This document shows positions 43,838-51,410 of a stretch of 52,182 nt of DNA, piece by piece. Every line of letters begins with the position of its first letter. Within the stretch, counting starts at the first letter, position 1. This stretch comes from Chloroflexota bacterium. Its GTDB lineage: Bacteria > Chloroflexota > UBA11872 > VXOZ01. A program made the translations under genes and the position numbers. The stretch covers positions 1-52,182 of the forward strand of contig JAJEAH010000066.1 of assembly GCA_022824225.1 (NCBI GenBank), written 5' to 3'. The notes under the pieces were generated by a model, which saw nothing but the letters and a program-made list of their open reading frames with translations, was not told where the DNA came from and searched no databases.

Positions 43838-45169
43838 CTAGCCAAACATGCGCATGATGTTCTTGGGAATCTTGCCTTTGGCCAGCGACTTCATCACAGT
43901 CTGCATCTGGCGGAAATTGTGGAGGAGCTGGTTGACTTCAGCGGGGGTCGTGCCGCTGCCGGCCGCGATGCGCCGCCGCCGCGAGCCGTCGATGATGCCG
44001 GGATTGCGCCGTTCCGCCGGTGTCATGGAGTAGATCATCGCCTCCACGCGGGCGAACTGCTGTTCGTCCAACGCCGCGGCCATGGCCGGGTTGCGCATGA
44101 ACTGACCCATGCCGGGCAGCATTTCGAGTATCTGCCCCATGGACCCCATCTTCTTGATCTGCTGCAACTGCTCGACGAAGTCTTCCAACGTAAACGTGGC
44201 GGTGCGCAGCTTCTTCTCGATGTCTGCCGCTTGCTCGGCGTCGATGGTCTCTTCCGCGCGCTCGATGAGGCTCAGCACGTCGCCCATGCCCAGGATGCGT
44301 GAGGCAAGCCGGTCAGGGTAGAACGGTTCCAGCGGCTCGATCTTCTCGCCGCTGCCCATGAACCGGATCGGGATGCCGGTCACGCTCCGCACGGACAGCG
44401 CCGCGCCGCCGCGAGCGTCGCCGTCGGTTTTCGTGAGGACCAGGCCGGTCGTGGGCACGCGCTCGTGGAACGCCTGCGCCACGCGCACGGCTTCCTGGCC
44501 CGTCATCGCGTCGGCTACCAGTAGAACTTCTTGCGGCGACACCGCCTCAGCGATCTCCTGAATCTCCTCCATCATCGCCTCGTCGATTTGCAGCCGACCG
44601 GCGGTATCGATGATGACGGTGGACAAGCGCTTCTGGCGCGCCCGTTCGACGGCCGACTCGGCGATGCGCACCGGGGACTCTTTCGCGCCCAGGGCATGCA
44701 CCGGCACGTCGATCTGCTTGCCGATCGTTTCCAACTGTTCGATGGCTGCGGGACGGTAAATGTCCGCCGCCGCCAGCAGGCAGCGCTGGCCTTGCTTGCG
44801 CAGGGCCAGAGCGAGCTTGCCCGCTGCGGTGGTCTTGCCTGAGCCCTGCAGGCCGACCAGCATGATGACGTGGGGCGGAGAACCTGTCAGGCGGAGCGGC
44901 GCGGGTTCGCCGAGCAGGCGAATGAGTTCTTCGTGGACGATCTTGACGACCTGCTGGCCCGGCGTCAGGCTCTCCAAGACTTCCGCGCCGATCGCACGCT
45001 CCCGCAGGGACTTGAGAAAGTCGCGCACAACCCTGAAGTTGACGTCCGCCTCCAGCAGGGCCATGCGCACTTCGCGCAAGGCCGCGTTGACATCGGCTTC
45101 GGTCAGCTTGCCGCGGCCCCGCAGCTTCTGGAAGACGTCCTGCAGGCGATCGGACAGTGTCTCAAACAT
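43838..45169 (-). CDS. ffh: Signal recognition particle GTPase Ffh
   Basis: 443 aa. N domain (MFETLSDRLQDVFQKL), G domain with P-loop VGLQGSGKTTAAGKL, the insertion-box region DIYRPAAIEQL, IIDTAGRLQ, TKTDGDARGG, and a C-terminal M domain with ILEMLPGMG and SRRRRIAAGSGT for RNA and signal-sequence binding, ending KNIMRMFG. The P-loop domain and M domain together distinguish it from FtsY. It is the last gene of a leftward cluster; it lies 108 bp after the nucleotidylyltransferase. Its RNA partner was not found in this window. Confidence 0.97.
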   Translation of the reverse strand: MFETLSDRLQDVFQKLRGRGKLTEADVNAALREVRMALLEADVNFRVVRDFLKSLRERAIGAEVLESLTPGQQVVKIVHEELIRLLGEPAPLRLTGSPPHVIMLVGLQGSGKTTAAGKLALALRKQGQRCLLAAADIYRPAAIEQLETIGKQIDVPVHALGAKESPVRIAESAVERARQKRLSTVIIDTAGRLQIDEAMMEEIQEIAEAVSPQEVLLVADAMTGQEAVRVAQAFHERVPTTGLVLTKTDGDARGGAALSVRSVTGIPIRFMGSGEKIEPLEPFYPDRLASRILGMGDVLSLIERAEETIDAEQAADIEKKLRTATFTLEDFVEQLQQIKKMGSMGQILEMLPGMGQFMRNPAMAAALDEQQFARVEAMIYSMTPAERRNPGIIDGSRRRRIAAGSGTTPAEVNQLLHNFRQMQTVMKSLAKGKIPKNIMRMFG

Positions 45170-45277
45170 AGCCGGTTCTCACAATCAGTTCTCTCGCGCC
45201 AGACCTGCATAGCCACGCTCGTGGCCGGTTAGCGCTCGTTTACGTTTCCCGGCGGCCCCTATGTGCGATGGGCCGGT

Positions 45278-46015
45278 TCATTCCGACAGTTTGTTTGCCC
45301 CGTGCCGGGCCACGAGGTTCTGCGAGTCAAGATAGGACTCGAACGACTCGCCGCAGTCCGCCCAAAAGCCCTCAAGAACATCGTACTCCAGACTACCCTC
45401 GTGCAGGTAGTAGTTGTTGACGTCGGTGATCTCCAGTTCGCCGCGGCCGGAGGGTTTCAGGTTGGCTACGATTTCGAAAACGCGCTCGTCGTAGAAGTAG
45501 ATGCCGGTCTGCACCAGATTTGACTTCGGCGCGTCCGGCTTTTCCGTGATGGCAGTAATGCGGTTGTCTTCGATCTCCACCACGCCGTAGCTGGAGGGAT
45601 TCTCCACCCGCGTCAGAATCACCCGGGCGCCCTGCGCCTGCGCGTCGAAATTCCGGCGCGCGGCGAGCAGGTTGCGCTCGATGATATTGTCGCCCAGCAT
45701 GAGCAGGAGCGAATCTCCTTCGGCGAAGTCCCGCGCCAAGCCAAGCGCGTGGGCGATGCCCGCGGGGCGGTCCTGGTAGGTATAGTGCAGCCGCTTCAAG
45801 CCAAAGTCGCTGCCGTTACCCAGGAGGCGCAGGAAGTCGCCGGCGTTGTTGCCGCCGGTAACGATCATGATGTCCGTGATGCCGACGTTGACCAGGGCCT
45901 GAATGGGATAGAACACCATGGGCTTGTCATAAATCGGCAACAGGTGCTTATTCGTGACTCGTGTGAGCGGGTCCAAGCGGCTACCGCTGCCCCCGACCAG
46001 TATGACGCCCTTCAC
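45278..46015 (-). CDS. Sugar-phosphate nucleotidylyltransferase (RmlA-like, short form)
   Basis: 245 aa. The N-terminal MKGVILVGGSGSRLDPLTR and the downstream KHLLPIYDKPMVFYP fit glucose-1-phosphate thymidylyltransferases, as do GDNIIER and EKPDAPKSNLVQTGIYFYD. It lacks the extra helical and beta-helix C-terminal regions of longer homologues. It activates a hexose-1-phosphate for cell-surface polysaccharide or deoxysugar synthesis; exact nucleotide and sugar are uncertain. It lies between ftsY and ffh, an unexpected place that suggests a cluster of convenience. Confidence 0.9.
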   Translation of the reverse strand: MKGVILVGGSGSRLDPLTRVTNKHLLPIYDKPMVFYPIQALVNVGITDIMIVTGGNNAGDFLRLLGNGSDFGLKRLHYTYQDRPAGIAHALGLARDFAEGDSLLLMLGDNIIERNLLAARRNFDAQAQGARVILTRVENPSSYGVVEIEDNRITAITEKPDAPKSNLVQTGIYFYDERVFEIVANLKPSGRGELEITDVNNYYLHEGSLEYDVLEGFWADCGESFESYLDSQNLVARHGANKLSE

Positions 46016-46076
46016 GCTGTGCGATCCTTTCCAGTGTTAGTCACTGCTCCGCGCTGTGCCCGGTACGCGCCTGCAA

Positions 46077-47018
46077 TCACGCGGTCGCCGGTTCGCCCAG
46101 CAGGGCGCGTACGAAGCGCGTGCTGTCGAACTCATCCATGTCGTTCAGTTGCTCGCCCGTGCCGACGAACTTGATGGGGAGTTGCAACTCCCGGGCGATC
46201 CCAAATACGCTCCCGCCCCGGGCGGTGCTATCGAGCTTGGTAATAATCAGACCGGAGAGGCTGACGGCATCCTGGAATATCCTGGCCTGGTTGAGCACGT
46301 TTTGCCCGGTGATGGCGTCCATGACGAGCAGCGCTTCTATGGCGTCGGCGCCCACGCGGCTGACGGCAATGCGCTGCACTTTGCGCAACTCATCCATCAG
46401 GTTCGACTTGGTGTGCAAGCGGCCCGCGGTATCCACGATGAGGTGCGATGCCTTGCGCGCCAGAGCGGAGTCGACTGCGTCGAACACGACCGCGCCGGGG
46501 TCGGCCCCCGGCTGCTGGGCGATGAGGGGCACGTCCACTCGCTCCGCCCACACGCGCAGTTGGTCGATGGCGGCTGCGCGAAACGTGTCGGCCGCGGCCA
46601 ACATGCACGAGTGGCCCTGTTCCTGCAGCCAATGGGCCAGCTTTGCCGACATCGTGGTCTTGCCGGAGCCGTTCACGCCGACCATCAGGACAACCGTGAG
46701 GGGTTCGGCGCGGCGCAGCGTATCGGACTGCGCCGGTAGCTGCTCCACCAATAGTTCTTCCACCAGGCCGTGAGCGTCCGCAGCCGCTTCCAAACGGGCG
46801 GCCGCGATTGACTCCCGCGCGCGCTCGATGAGTTCATCGGCCAGATACGGGCCCACGTCGGCCATGATGAAGGTGTCTTCCAACTCTTCCCAGAAGTCTT
46901 CATCCAGCTTGACACCGGGCCGGAAGAGGTCGCGGAGGGCGGAAAAGGCGCCCCCGCGGCTCTTCTCTACGCTCTCTTCCAGCGACGTGCCGCCGAACAG
47001 TTGCTTGAATCGTTTCAC
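46077..47018 (-). CDS. ftsY: Signal recognition particle receptor FtsY
   Basis: 313 aa. Domains: short N-terminal region without the long acidic A domain of E. coli, N domain (VKRFKQLFGGTSLEE), and G domain with VGVNGSGKTTMSAKLAHW, AADTFRAAAIDQL, LIVDTAGRLHT, ITKLDSTARGG. The start GTG 47018 was inferred from the family N-terminus; an in-frame extension reaches 47120 but is poorly conserved, and the ribosome site is weak. It docks the SRP-ribosome complex at the membrane, acting with Ffh encoded two genes downstream. Confidence 0.95.
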   Translation of the reverse strand: MKRFKQLFGGTSLEESVEKSRGGAFSALRDLFRPGVKLDEDFWEELEDTFIMADVGPYLADELIERARESIAAARLEAAADAHGLVEELLVEQLPAQSDTLRRAEPLTVVLMVGVNGSGKTTMSAKLAHWLQEQGHSCMLAAADTFRAAAIDQLRVWAERVDVPLIAQQPGADPGAVVFDAVDSALARKASHLIVDTAGRLHTKSNLMDELRKVQRIAVSRVGADAIEALLVMDAITGQNVLNQARIFQDAVSLSGLIITKLDSTARGGSVFGIARELQLPIKFVGTGEQLNDMDEFDSTRFVRALLGEPATA

Positions 47019-47129
47019 TCTCGTGCTTTCATGTTGTGCAATGCGTGTGCTGCCGGGAGACTTCCAGGTAGGGGACTGGCTGCGCGCCGGTACGAGCCAC
47101 GCCGGGACGAGAGACTCCATGCGGCGCGG

Positions 47130-47963
47130 CTACTGTGTAAGATAGACGCCCACTTCCGCCAAAGACGTGTAATCCGTACTCCCGTAATTGCTCAATATGA
47201 CAATTCTAACGTACCAAGTAGGCCGCGTTTCATACGTAAACCGCTGCAGGAGCGGGCTCTCCGCCAGCGTGAAGGCGCCGACCTCTTCCCACGGCCCCTC
47301 CGCTGATTCCGAACTGACGTAGACCTGGAAGTCCCGGACCCACGTCTCCGGCGGGCTCAGTTCGCTGGCTTGCAGCGTTACCGTGTTGGAAAACGCCTGG
47401 CCGCCGGCGAGCACCTGGCGTTCGATGGCAAACACGATTTCCTGGGGAAAGGCGGCGTCCGCCGACCGCCAGTCCGGGACTTGCGGATCGGCCCAGCCGT
47501 CCACCAGCCGCTTGGCCACGTGGTCGCCTTCGCCGCGCTCGCCGGTGGCCGCCAAGACCTGTCCGCCGACAATTGCCTCCACGAGGTTGAGGCCCTCGGT
47601 AGTTTGCAGCGTGCCGCGAAACGCTCGGGCCACCCGCGCCGCTTCTTCCGGTTCCAAGGTGACCTGTGAGATCACGCGGCCAAAGGCAAAGCCAACCACC
47701 ACGATCAGGAGCAAGAACCCCAGAGAGAACAACACCGATGAGCGCTTCGGGGCAAAGTCCTTGAGCTTTTCCAGGAACGGCCGCTGGCGGCGCGCCTGGA
47801 TCGCGTCGTAGGCGGTGGCGCACTGCCGGCAAAACTCCTGTTCGCCGCGCGCTGTCAAGCACTCATCGCAGTAGACAGTGCCACAGCGATCGCAACGGTT
47901 CGTAGTCCTGCGATGCGGATGGTTGTAGCATGCGTACTGTTCTCGCAGCAGAATCTTTGCCAT
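47130..47963 (-). CDS. Zinc-finger, single-pass membrane protein with extracellular discoidin-like domain
   Basis: 277 aa. Residues about 12-49 form a B-box-like zinc finger (CYNHPHRRTTNRCDRCG, then CDECL and CRQC). A helix follows near residues 77-96 (SVLFSLGFLLLIVVVGFAFG). The remaining extracytoplasmic 170 residues end in a beta-rich region with VQVYVS-like strands, GPWEEVGAFTL, TWYVRIVILSNYG and LAEVGVYL, matching the F5/8-type C (discoidin) pattern. Cytoplasmic zinc finger plus outer carbohydrate-binding-like domain suggests a sensor or anchor. It lies upstream of ftsY on the same strand. Confidence 0.7.
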   Translation of the reverse strand: MAKILLREQYACYNHPHRRTTNRCDRCGTVYCDECLTARGEQEFCRQCATAYDAIQARRQRPFLEKLKDFAPKRSSVLFSLGFLLLIVVVGFAFGRVISQVTLEPEEAARVARAFRGTLQTTEGLNLVEAIVGGQVLAATGERGEGDHVAKRLVDGWADPQVPDWRSADAAFPQEIVFAIERQVLAGGQAFSNTVTLQASELSPPETWVRDFQVYVSSESAEGPWEEVGAFTLAESPLLQRFTYETRPTWYVRIVILSNYGSTDYTSLAEVGVYLTQ

Positions 47964-48066
47964 TGCGACCGCCCGTAAGCGTCTCTTTGGGATACTTCAG
48001 CCTGCGGCAGTGTTTCCGCCGGCGACGGCAATTGTGGCACGTGACGCCCGGCCGCAGCGCAGGCGG

Positions 48067-48282
48067 CTACCGCAGCGAGCGGGGCTCCCGCTGCGCGTCG
48101 GTGACTCGCTCGTTGACGTACACATCCCCGTTGCGGATCTTGAGATTGAAGAAGCAATCTGGATTGATGCAGACCCAGGCCTTGAACATCACCGACGCGC
48201 CCTGGCCGCCAAAGTCCGAGAACGGCACGAGTACGCCCTTATGACACTTTTGGCACTGGGGAAAGCAAATCTCAGTTTCCAT
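48067..48282 (-). CDS. Small zinc-ribbon protein
   Basis: 71 aa. Two Cys pairs, CQKCHKG near residue 10 and CINPDC near residue 38, form a zinc ribbon of about 30 residues. The rest is basic with IRNGDVYVNER. The start has AGGGAAAC upstream and a good promoter lies about 75 bp away. It shares strand with the zinc-finger gene at 47130, 103 bp downstream. No function is recognised; nucleic-acid or protein binding is the usual role of such ribbons. Confidence 0.7.
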   Translation of the reverse strand: METEICFPQCQKCHKGVLVPFSDFGGQGASVMFKAWVCINPDCFFNLKIRNGDVYVNERVTDAQREPRSLR

Positions 48283-48604
48283 TGTTTCCCTTTTCTTGCA
48301 GGCTCAGCCACCGCGCTCCTGATGGGTGCTGCGATGGAACTGAGAGTAGACGCTCTCAATTATACCATTGGGCATCTCGCGCCTACTACACGGCACGGCG
48401 GAGCGCGGCCAGGCAGGACTCTCGCCGGCCATACGAGCACAGCATTGCCACCGGTCTGGGGCAGCGTGTGCGGCCGGGTTCTTCAGCGTCGCAGCCGCCC
48501 GCTGCGGGAAGGGCGGGCCGGTGCGAAAGTCCGGAACCGGCCGCGAAGACGGCTCGCCGCGGCAAACGGCCCGGCGTTAGCCTCTCAACACGGCAGACGC
48601 GGAA
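48283..48604. other. Interval between the zinc-ribbon gene and the SDR gene
   Basis: 322 bp. The left part holds the promoter of the leftward zinc-ribbon gene. The right part, about 48490-48570, is very GC-rich and self-complementary: GGGAAGGGCGGGCCGGTGCG followed by AAAGTCCGGAACCGGCC. It recalls the core of cobalamin riboswitches (GGTG, AA, TCCGG) on the plus strand, but no gene is read rightward from it. Confidence 0.35.
48359..48367 (-). promoter_or_regulatory. Extended -10 promoter of the zinc-ribbon gene
   Basis: On the minus strand TGGTATAAT is a perfect extended -10 (TG, one base, TATAAT). The -35 position (AGTAGG) is poor, as expected for extended -10 promoters. The start codon is about 77 nt downstream. 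Confidence 0.65.
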
Positions 48605-49372
48605 CTAGATGTGGATGGTGCGCCCGCCGTCTACGACGACGGCTGCGCCGGTTATGTAGGCCGCTTCCGGCGACGCCAGGAACGCGATCGTGTTGGCGAT
48701 GTCGCGGCCCTCCCCCACCCGCCGCAGCGGTGTCTTTTGCAGGAACTGGGCCGTGCCTTCCTCGAACGTCAGGCCGTCTTCAGCCAAGTTTTCCCGCATC
48801 ATGTCGGTGTCGATGGCGCCGGGCAGCACGCAATTGACGCGAATCTTGTCGTCGCCGAATTCAGTGGCCATGGCTTTGGTGAGCGCGACCACCGCGCCCT
48901 TGGTGGCCGTATATGCCGTGGTGCGCGCCGTAGTCGCGATGGCGCGGGCGGAAGCAATGTTGACGATGCTGCCTCCGCCTAACTCTTGCATAGCAGGGAC
49001 GCAGTACTTGCTGCAGAGGAATATCCCAGTCAGGTTTACGGCCAGGACGTGATTCCACTGCGCCAGCGTGGTCTCGACGAGCGGCGTGTAGAGGCCGATG
49101 CCGGCATTGTTGATGAGAATGTCAATGCGGCCAAAGCGCTCGCGCGCAGTCTGGGCGAGGCGTTCGGTGTCGGCTTCGCTGGCGACATCCACCTGCGCGC
49201 CGATGGCCGCGCCGCCCGCAGCTTCGATAGCGGCGGCAACCGACGCGGCGGTCGCCGGGTTCAGGTCTGCCACCACGATTTTAGCGCCCGCCGCCGCCAA
49301 GCGTTCGGCCGTTGCCCGGCCGATGCCCCGTCCGGCTCCTGTAACTATTGCCACGCTATCGATTAGTTGCAT
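48605..49372 (-). CDS. Short-chain dehydrogenase/reductase
   Basis: 255 aa classical SDR. Cofactor motif TGAGRGIG (about residues 11-18), NNAG, catalytic Ser in VNIASARA, YxxxK in AYTATKGAVV and the C-terminal ITGAAVVVDGG. The Asp in VVADLN at the end of the second strand suggests a preference for NAD. The start ATG 49372 follows GAGG by 6 nt; a GTG four codons earlier overlaps that site. Substrate unknown; PhyH and Gfo-type genes nearby suggest catabolism of an alcohol or sugar-like compound. Confidence 0.92.
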   Translation of the reverse strand: MQLIDSVAIVTGAGRGIGRATAERLAAAGAKIVVADLNPATAASVAAAIEAAGGAAIGAQVDVASEADTERLAQTARERFGRIDILINNAGIGLYTPLVETTLAQWNHVLAVNLTGIFLCSKYCVPAMQELGGGSIVNIASARAIATTARTTAYTATKGAVVALTKAMATEFGDDKIRVNCVLPGAIDTDMMRENLAEDGLTFEEGTAQFLQKTPLRRVGEGRDIANTIAFLASPEAAYITGAAVVVDGGRTIHI

Positions 49373-49426
49373 GAGAATCCTCACTTGATGGAGCGAAAGT
49401 GCATGCGATTTCCCAAGGAGATGCTC

Positions 49427-50080
49427 TCAAAACCATGGATGGTTGAGAGACTGAAATAGGCCCTTCTTAATGAGACGAAAGTACTCGCTCTCACGAAGCA
49501 AGGAGCTAATTGGCTCAAGGTGCGCCCATTTCCTTGCAAATGTCTCATAGGTCTCATTGTTCATGAGGTTTTTATTGGCGACTATACCAGACTCGATCAT
49601 TTCATCAGTTGTTGCAAAGCCCTTTATGTACGCCATCTTTTCTTTCTCTACAAAGTGGACACAAACGTAGAATTCTATCCTAGTATCGCGGACCTTTTCA
49701 GGTTTGACTTGGATTTCGCAACGGGTGTCATGGGAAGTCGTATAGATGTAGATGTACCTGCCGTCGGCAGTCGCAAAGTCCGTCCATTCATCAAATACAT
49801 GCTTGAGCGGAGATGGGGTCTTTCTTTGCTTAATGAGGAATTTGGCAAATGCAATATCACCGATTTTGTGTCTACGCCAATTGTCGACCCGATTCTTCGA
49901 TGTGCGCAACGGGAATGGGGTGGGCTGCCATTCTTGTTTTGGTGCTTCATGCGCAAAGCTGTTGGCTTTTTCCAACTCTTCTGTAGTAAGACGAATCGTT
50001 CCTGGATCTATGCGGCTTCGGCAGTCTATACACGAAACCGCGAGAATGCCATGTTTGCATACGTCGCTGAGATTCGACAC
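49427..50080 (-). CDS. AT-rich orphan protein with N-terminal zinc finger
   Basis: 217 aa, base composition clearly lower in GC than its neighbours, which suggests horizontal transfer. The N-terminus CKHGILAVSCIDCRSR resembles a zinc-binding knuckle. The middle contains ATADGRYIYIYTT, then CEIQVKPEK and IEFYVCVHFVEKEKMAYIKGF. The order acidic residue, E/Q-x-K, and a following hydrophobic strand with FYVCVHF recalls PD-(D/E)XK nuclease folds, where a basic-acidic pair sits on a central sheet; this is only an inference. The start is GTG 50080, directly after an in-frame stop; the ribosome site is weak. The opposite-strand frame is Phe/Cys-rich and not credible. No homologue is recognised. Confidence 0.6.
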   Translation of the reverse strand: MSNLSDVCKHGILAVSCIDCRSRIDPGTIRLTTEELEKANSFAHEAPKQEWQPTPFPLRTSKNRVDNWRRHKIGDIAFAKFLIKQRKTPSPLKHVFDEWTDFATADGRYIYIYTTSHDTRCEIQVKPEKVRDTRIEFYVCVHFVEKEKMAYIKGFATTDEMIESGIVANKNLMNNETYETFARKWAHLEPISSLLRESEYFRLIKKGLFQSLNHPWF

Positions 50081-50227
50081 CGGCTAAAGTCCTACGCCAT
50101 TGCCTTGAGCAGTATAAGTTGAACACACGTTCCGCTGCCCTATGGAACAAGCTGTGTGACTAGCCTGTCGTCACCGGAACAGTCAGACTTTCACGATTGA
50201 GACTGGGATACGTGCTGTGGGACTGCA

Positions 50228-51070
50228 CTAGCGAAAACTCAAGCAGGCCCACTCTTCGGCACTCCCGACCACGCTCGCGGGATTGAAGGAACTCCGAGCG
50301 ATGTGGCCTTCTTCCTTGCGCAATGTGGACTGGGCGGCGTCCTGGTAGCGCCAGTCGAAACTCCAGCGAATCTTGCCGCTGTAGTTGGGTTGCCCGCGGT
50401 GGAAGAGCAGGTTCTGGAAGAGCACTACGTCCCCGGGGTCGAGTTCCACGTCGATGGCCGCGTCCAGGTGTGGGCGCAGGGATTCGGGCGCGATTTCCAG
50501 GTAGTACTCCCGCTTTTCGTGGGGCACGCTGCCCAGCTTGTGGGTGCCCGGCACGAACTGCATGCAGCCGTTCTCCGCCCGGGCCGGCACCAGCGGCGTC
50601 CAGACGTTCACCATGCGCTGCAATTCCACGCTCTCCTGGTCGCCGGAGACTTGCTCGGTGTAGCCGCCGTCCTGGTGCCAGAGCACCTCGGTCCCCTTCC
50701 AATCGGGGAACTTTGGCCGGGCGGTGTAGTTGGGGTACAGGCGGACTTCCGGCCCGATGAGCAGTTCGACCACGTCGAGGAGGGCCGGGTTGAAGAAGAG
50801 ATCGAAGAGGCCCGCCAGGTGCAGTTCGCGGCGGAAAGACTTGGGGGCGAGGTCTAAGTGGTTTTCGTAGAGCTTGTAGAAGCGGGTCTCGAACGGCTCT
50901 TGCGCCATCCCGCTTGACAACGTGCCGTCGGCAACGAGTTGGCGCGCGCTTCTTTCCACCAGTTCTTCCATGGCGGCGCGGGACTGCGCGATCACATGCT
51001 CATCGAGCAAGCCCTTTAGTGTTATGTACCCTTGGTTCTCAAACTGATGGCGTTGCGCATCTGCGTTCAT
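50228..51070 (-). CDS. Phytanoyl-CoA dioxygenase family protein (PhyH)
   Basis: 280 aa Fe(II)/2-oxoglutarate-dependent oxygenase. The iron triad fits: HxD in WHQDGGY (about residue 136) and the distal His in LFHRGQPN (about 223), followed by the Arg in KIRWSFDWR that binds oxoglutarate. The N-terminal helix HQFENQGYITLKGLL is typical. AGGAGA lies before the ATG. PhyH-family genes often serve catabolism of diverse small molecules in marine bacteria, so the substrate is open. It lies divergent from the Gfo-type gene and upstream of an SDR. Confidence 0.93.
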   Translation of the reverse strand: MNADAQRHQFENQGYITLKGLLDEHVIAQSRAAMEELVERSARQLVADGTLSSGMAQEPFETRFYKLYENHLDLAPKSFRRELHLAGLFDLFFNPALLDVVELLIGPEVRLYPNYTARPKFPDWKGTEVLWHQDGGYTEQVSGDQESVELQRMVNVWTPLVPARAENGCMQFVPGTHKLGSVPHEKREYYLEIAPESLRPHLDAAIDVELDPGDVVLFQNLLFHRGQPNYSGKIRWSFDWRYQDAAQSTLRKEEGHIARSSFNPASVVGSAEEWACLSFR

Positions 51071-51410
51071 GGATGTCTCCTAGCTTTCCTGCCGAGCGGC
51101 GAGACGGGCTGCGCGTGACGCACCGCGCCTCCATCTGCCTTGACGTTACCGTGCATGGTAGCACAGACAGGACGCGGTCACGCGCGGTGTTGGCCCGGCC
51201 GGCGCGTGCCATTGGCTTTCCGCAATCCTTCGACTTTGCGCGCCGGTCCTACCCGGCGCGGCGCCTAGTCGCTGCCGGTTGGTTCAGCTATACTTGACAC
51301 GTTGTGTACGGCCCGCGGGCGCCCGGCGCGCTGCGAGCGGAACGCCGGTGGTTGCCTCGGCGGGCGCGGGCAAAGAGTGATCGATTGCAGTGGAGAGGTA
51401 AGTCGGGAAA
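51071..51410. other. Divergent intergenic region before the Gfo-type gene
   Basis: 340 bp. TATACT (51289-51294, five of six -10 matches) and TTGACA (51294-51299) overlap, but neither forms a properly spaced promoter pair. The plus-strand frames starting near 51302 are Arg-rich shadows. Confidence 0.4.

Noticed and set aside
48505-48570. RNase P RNA, suggested by GAAAGTCCGG
   Set aside because: The remaining conserved regions would fall inside the SDR gene and are absent.
49520-50122. Plus-strand frame of 200 aa opposite the AT-rich gene
   Set aside because: Composition is rich in Phe, Cys and Trp without any motif. The minus-strand frame has a charged, ordinary composition with a zinc knuckle.
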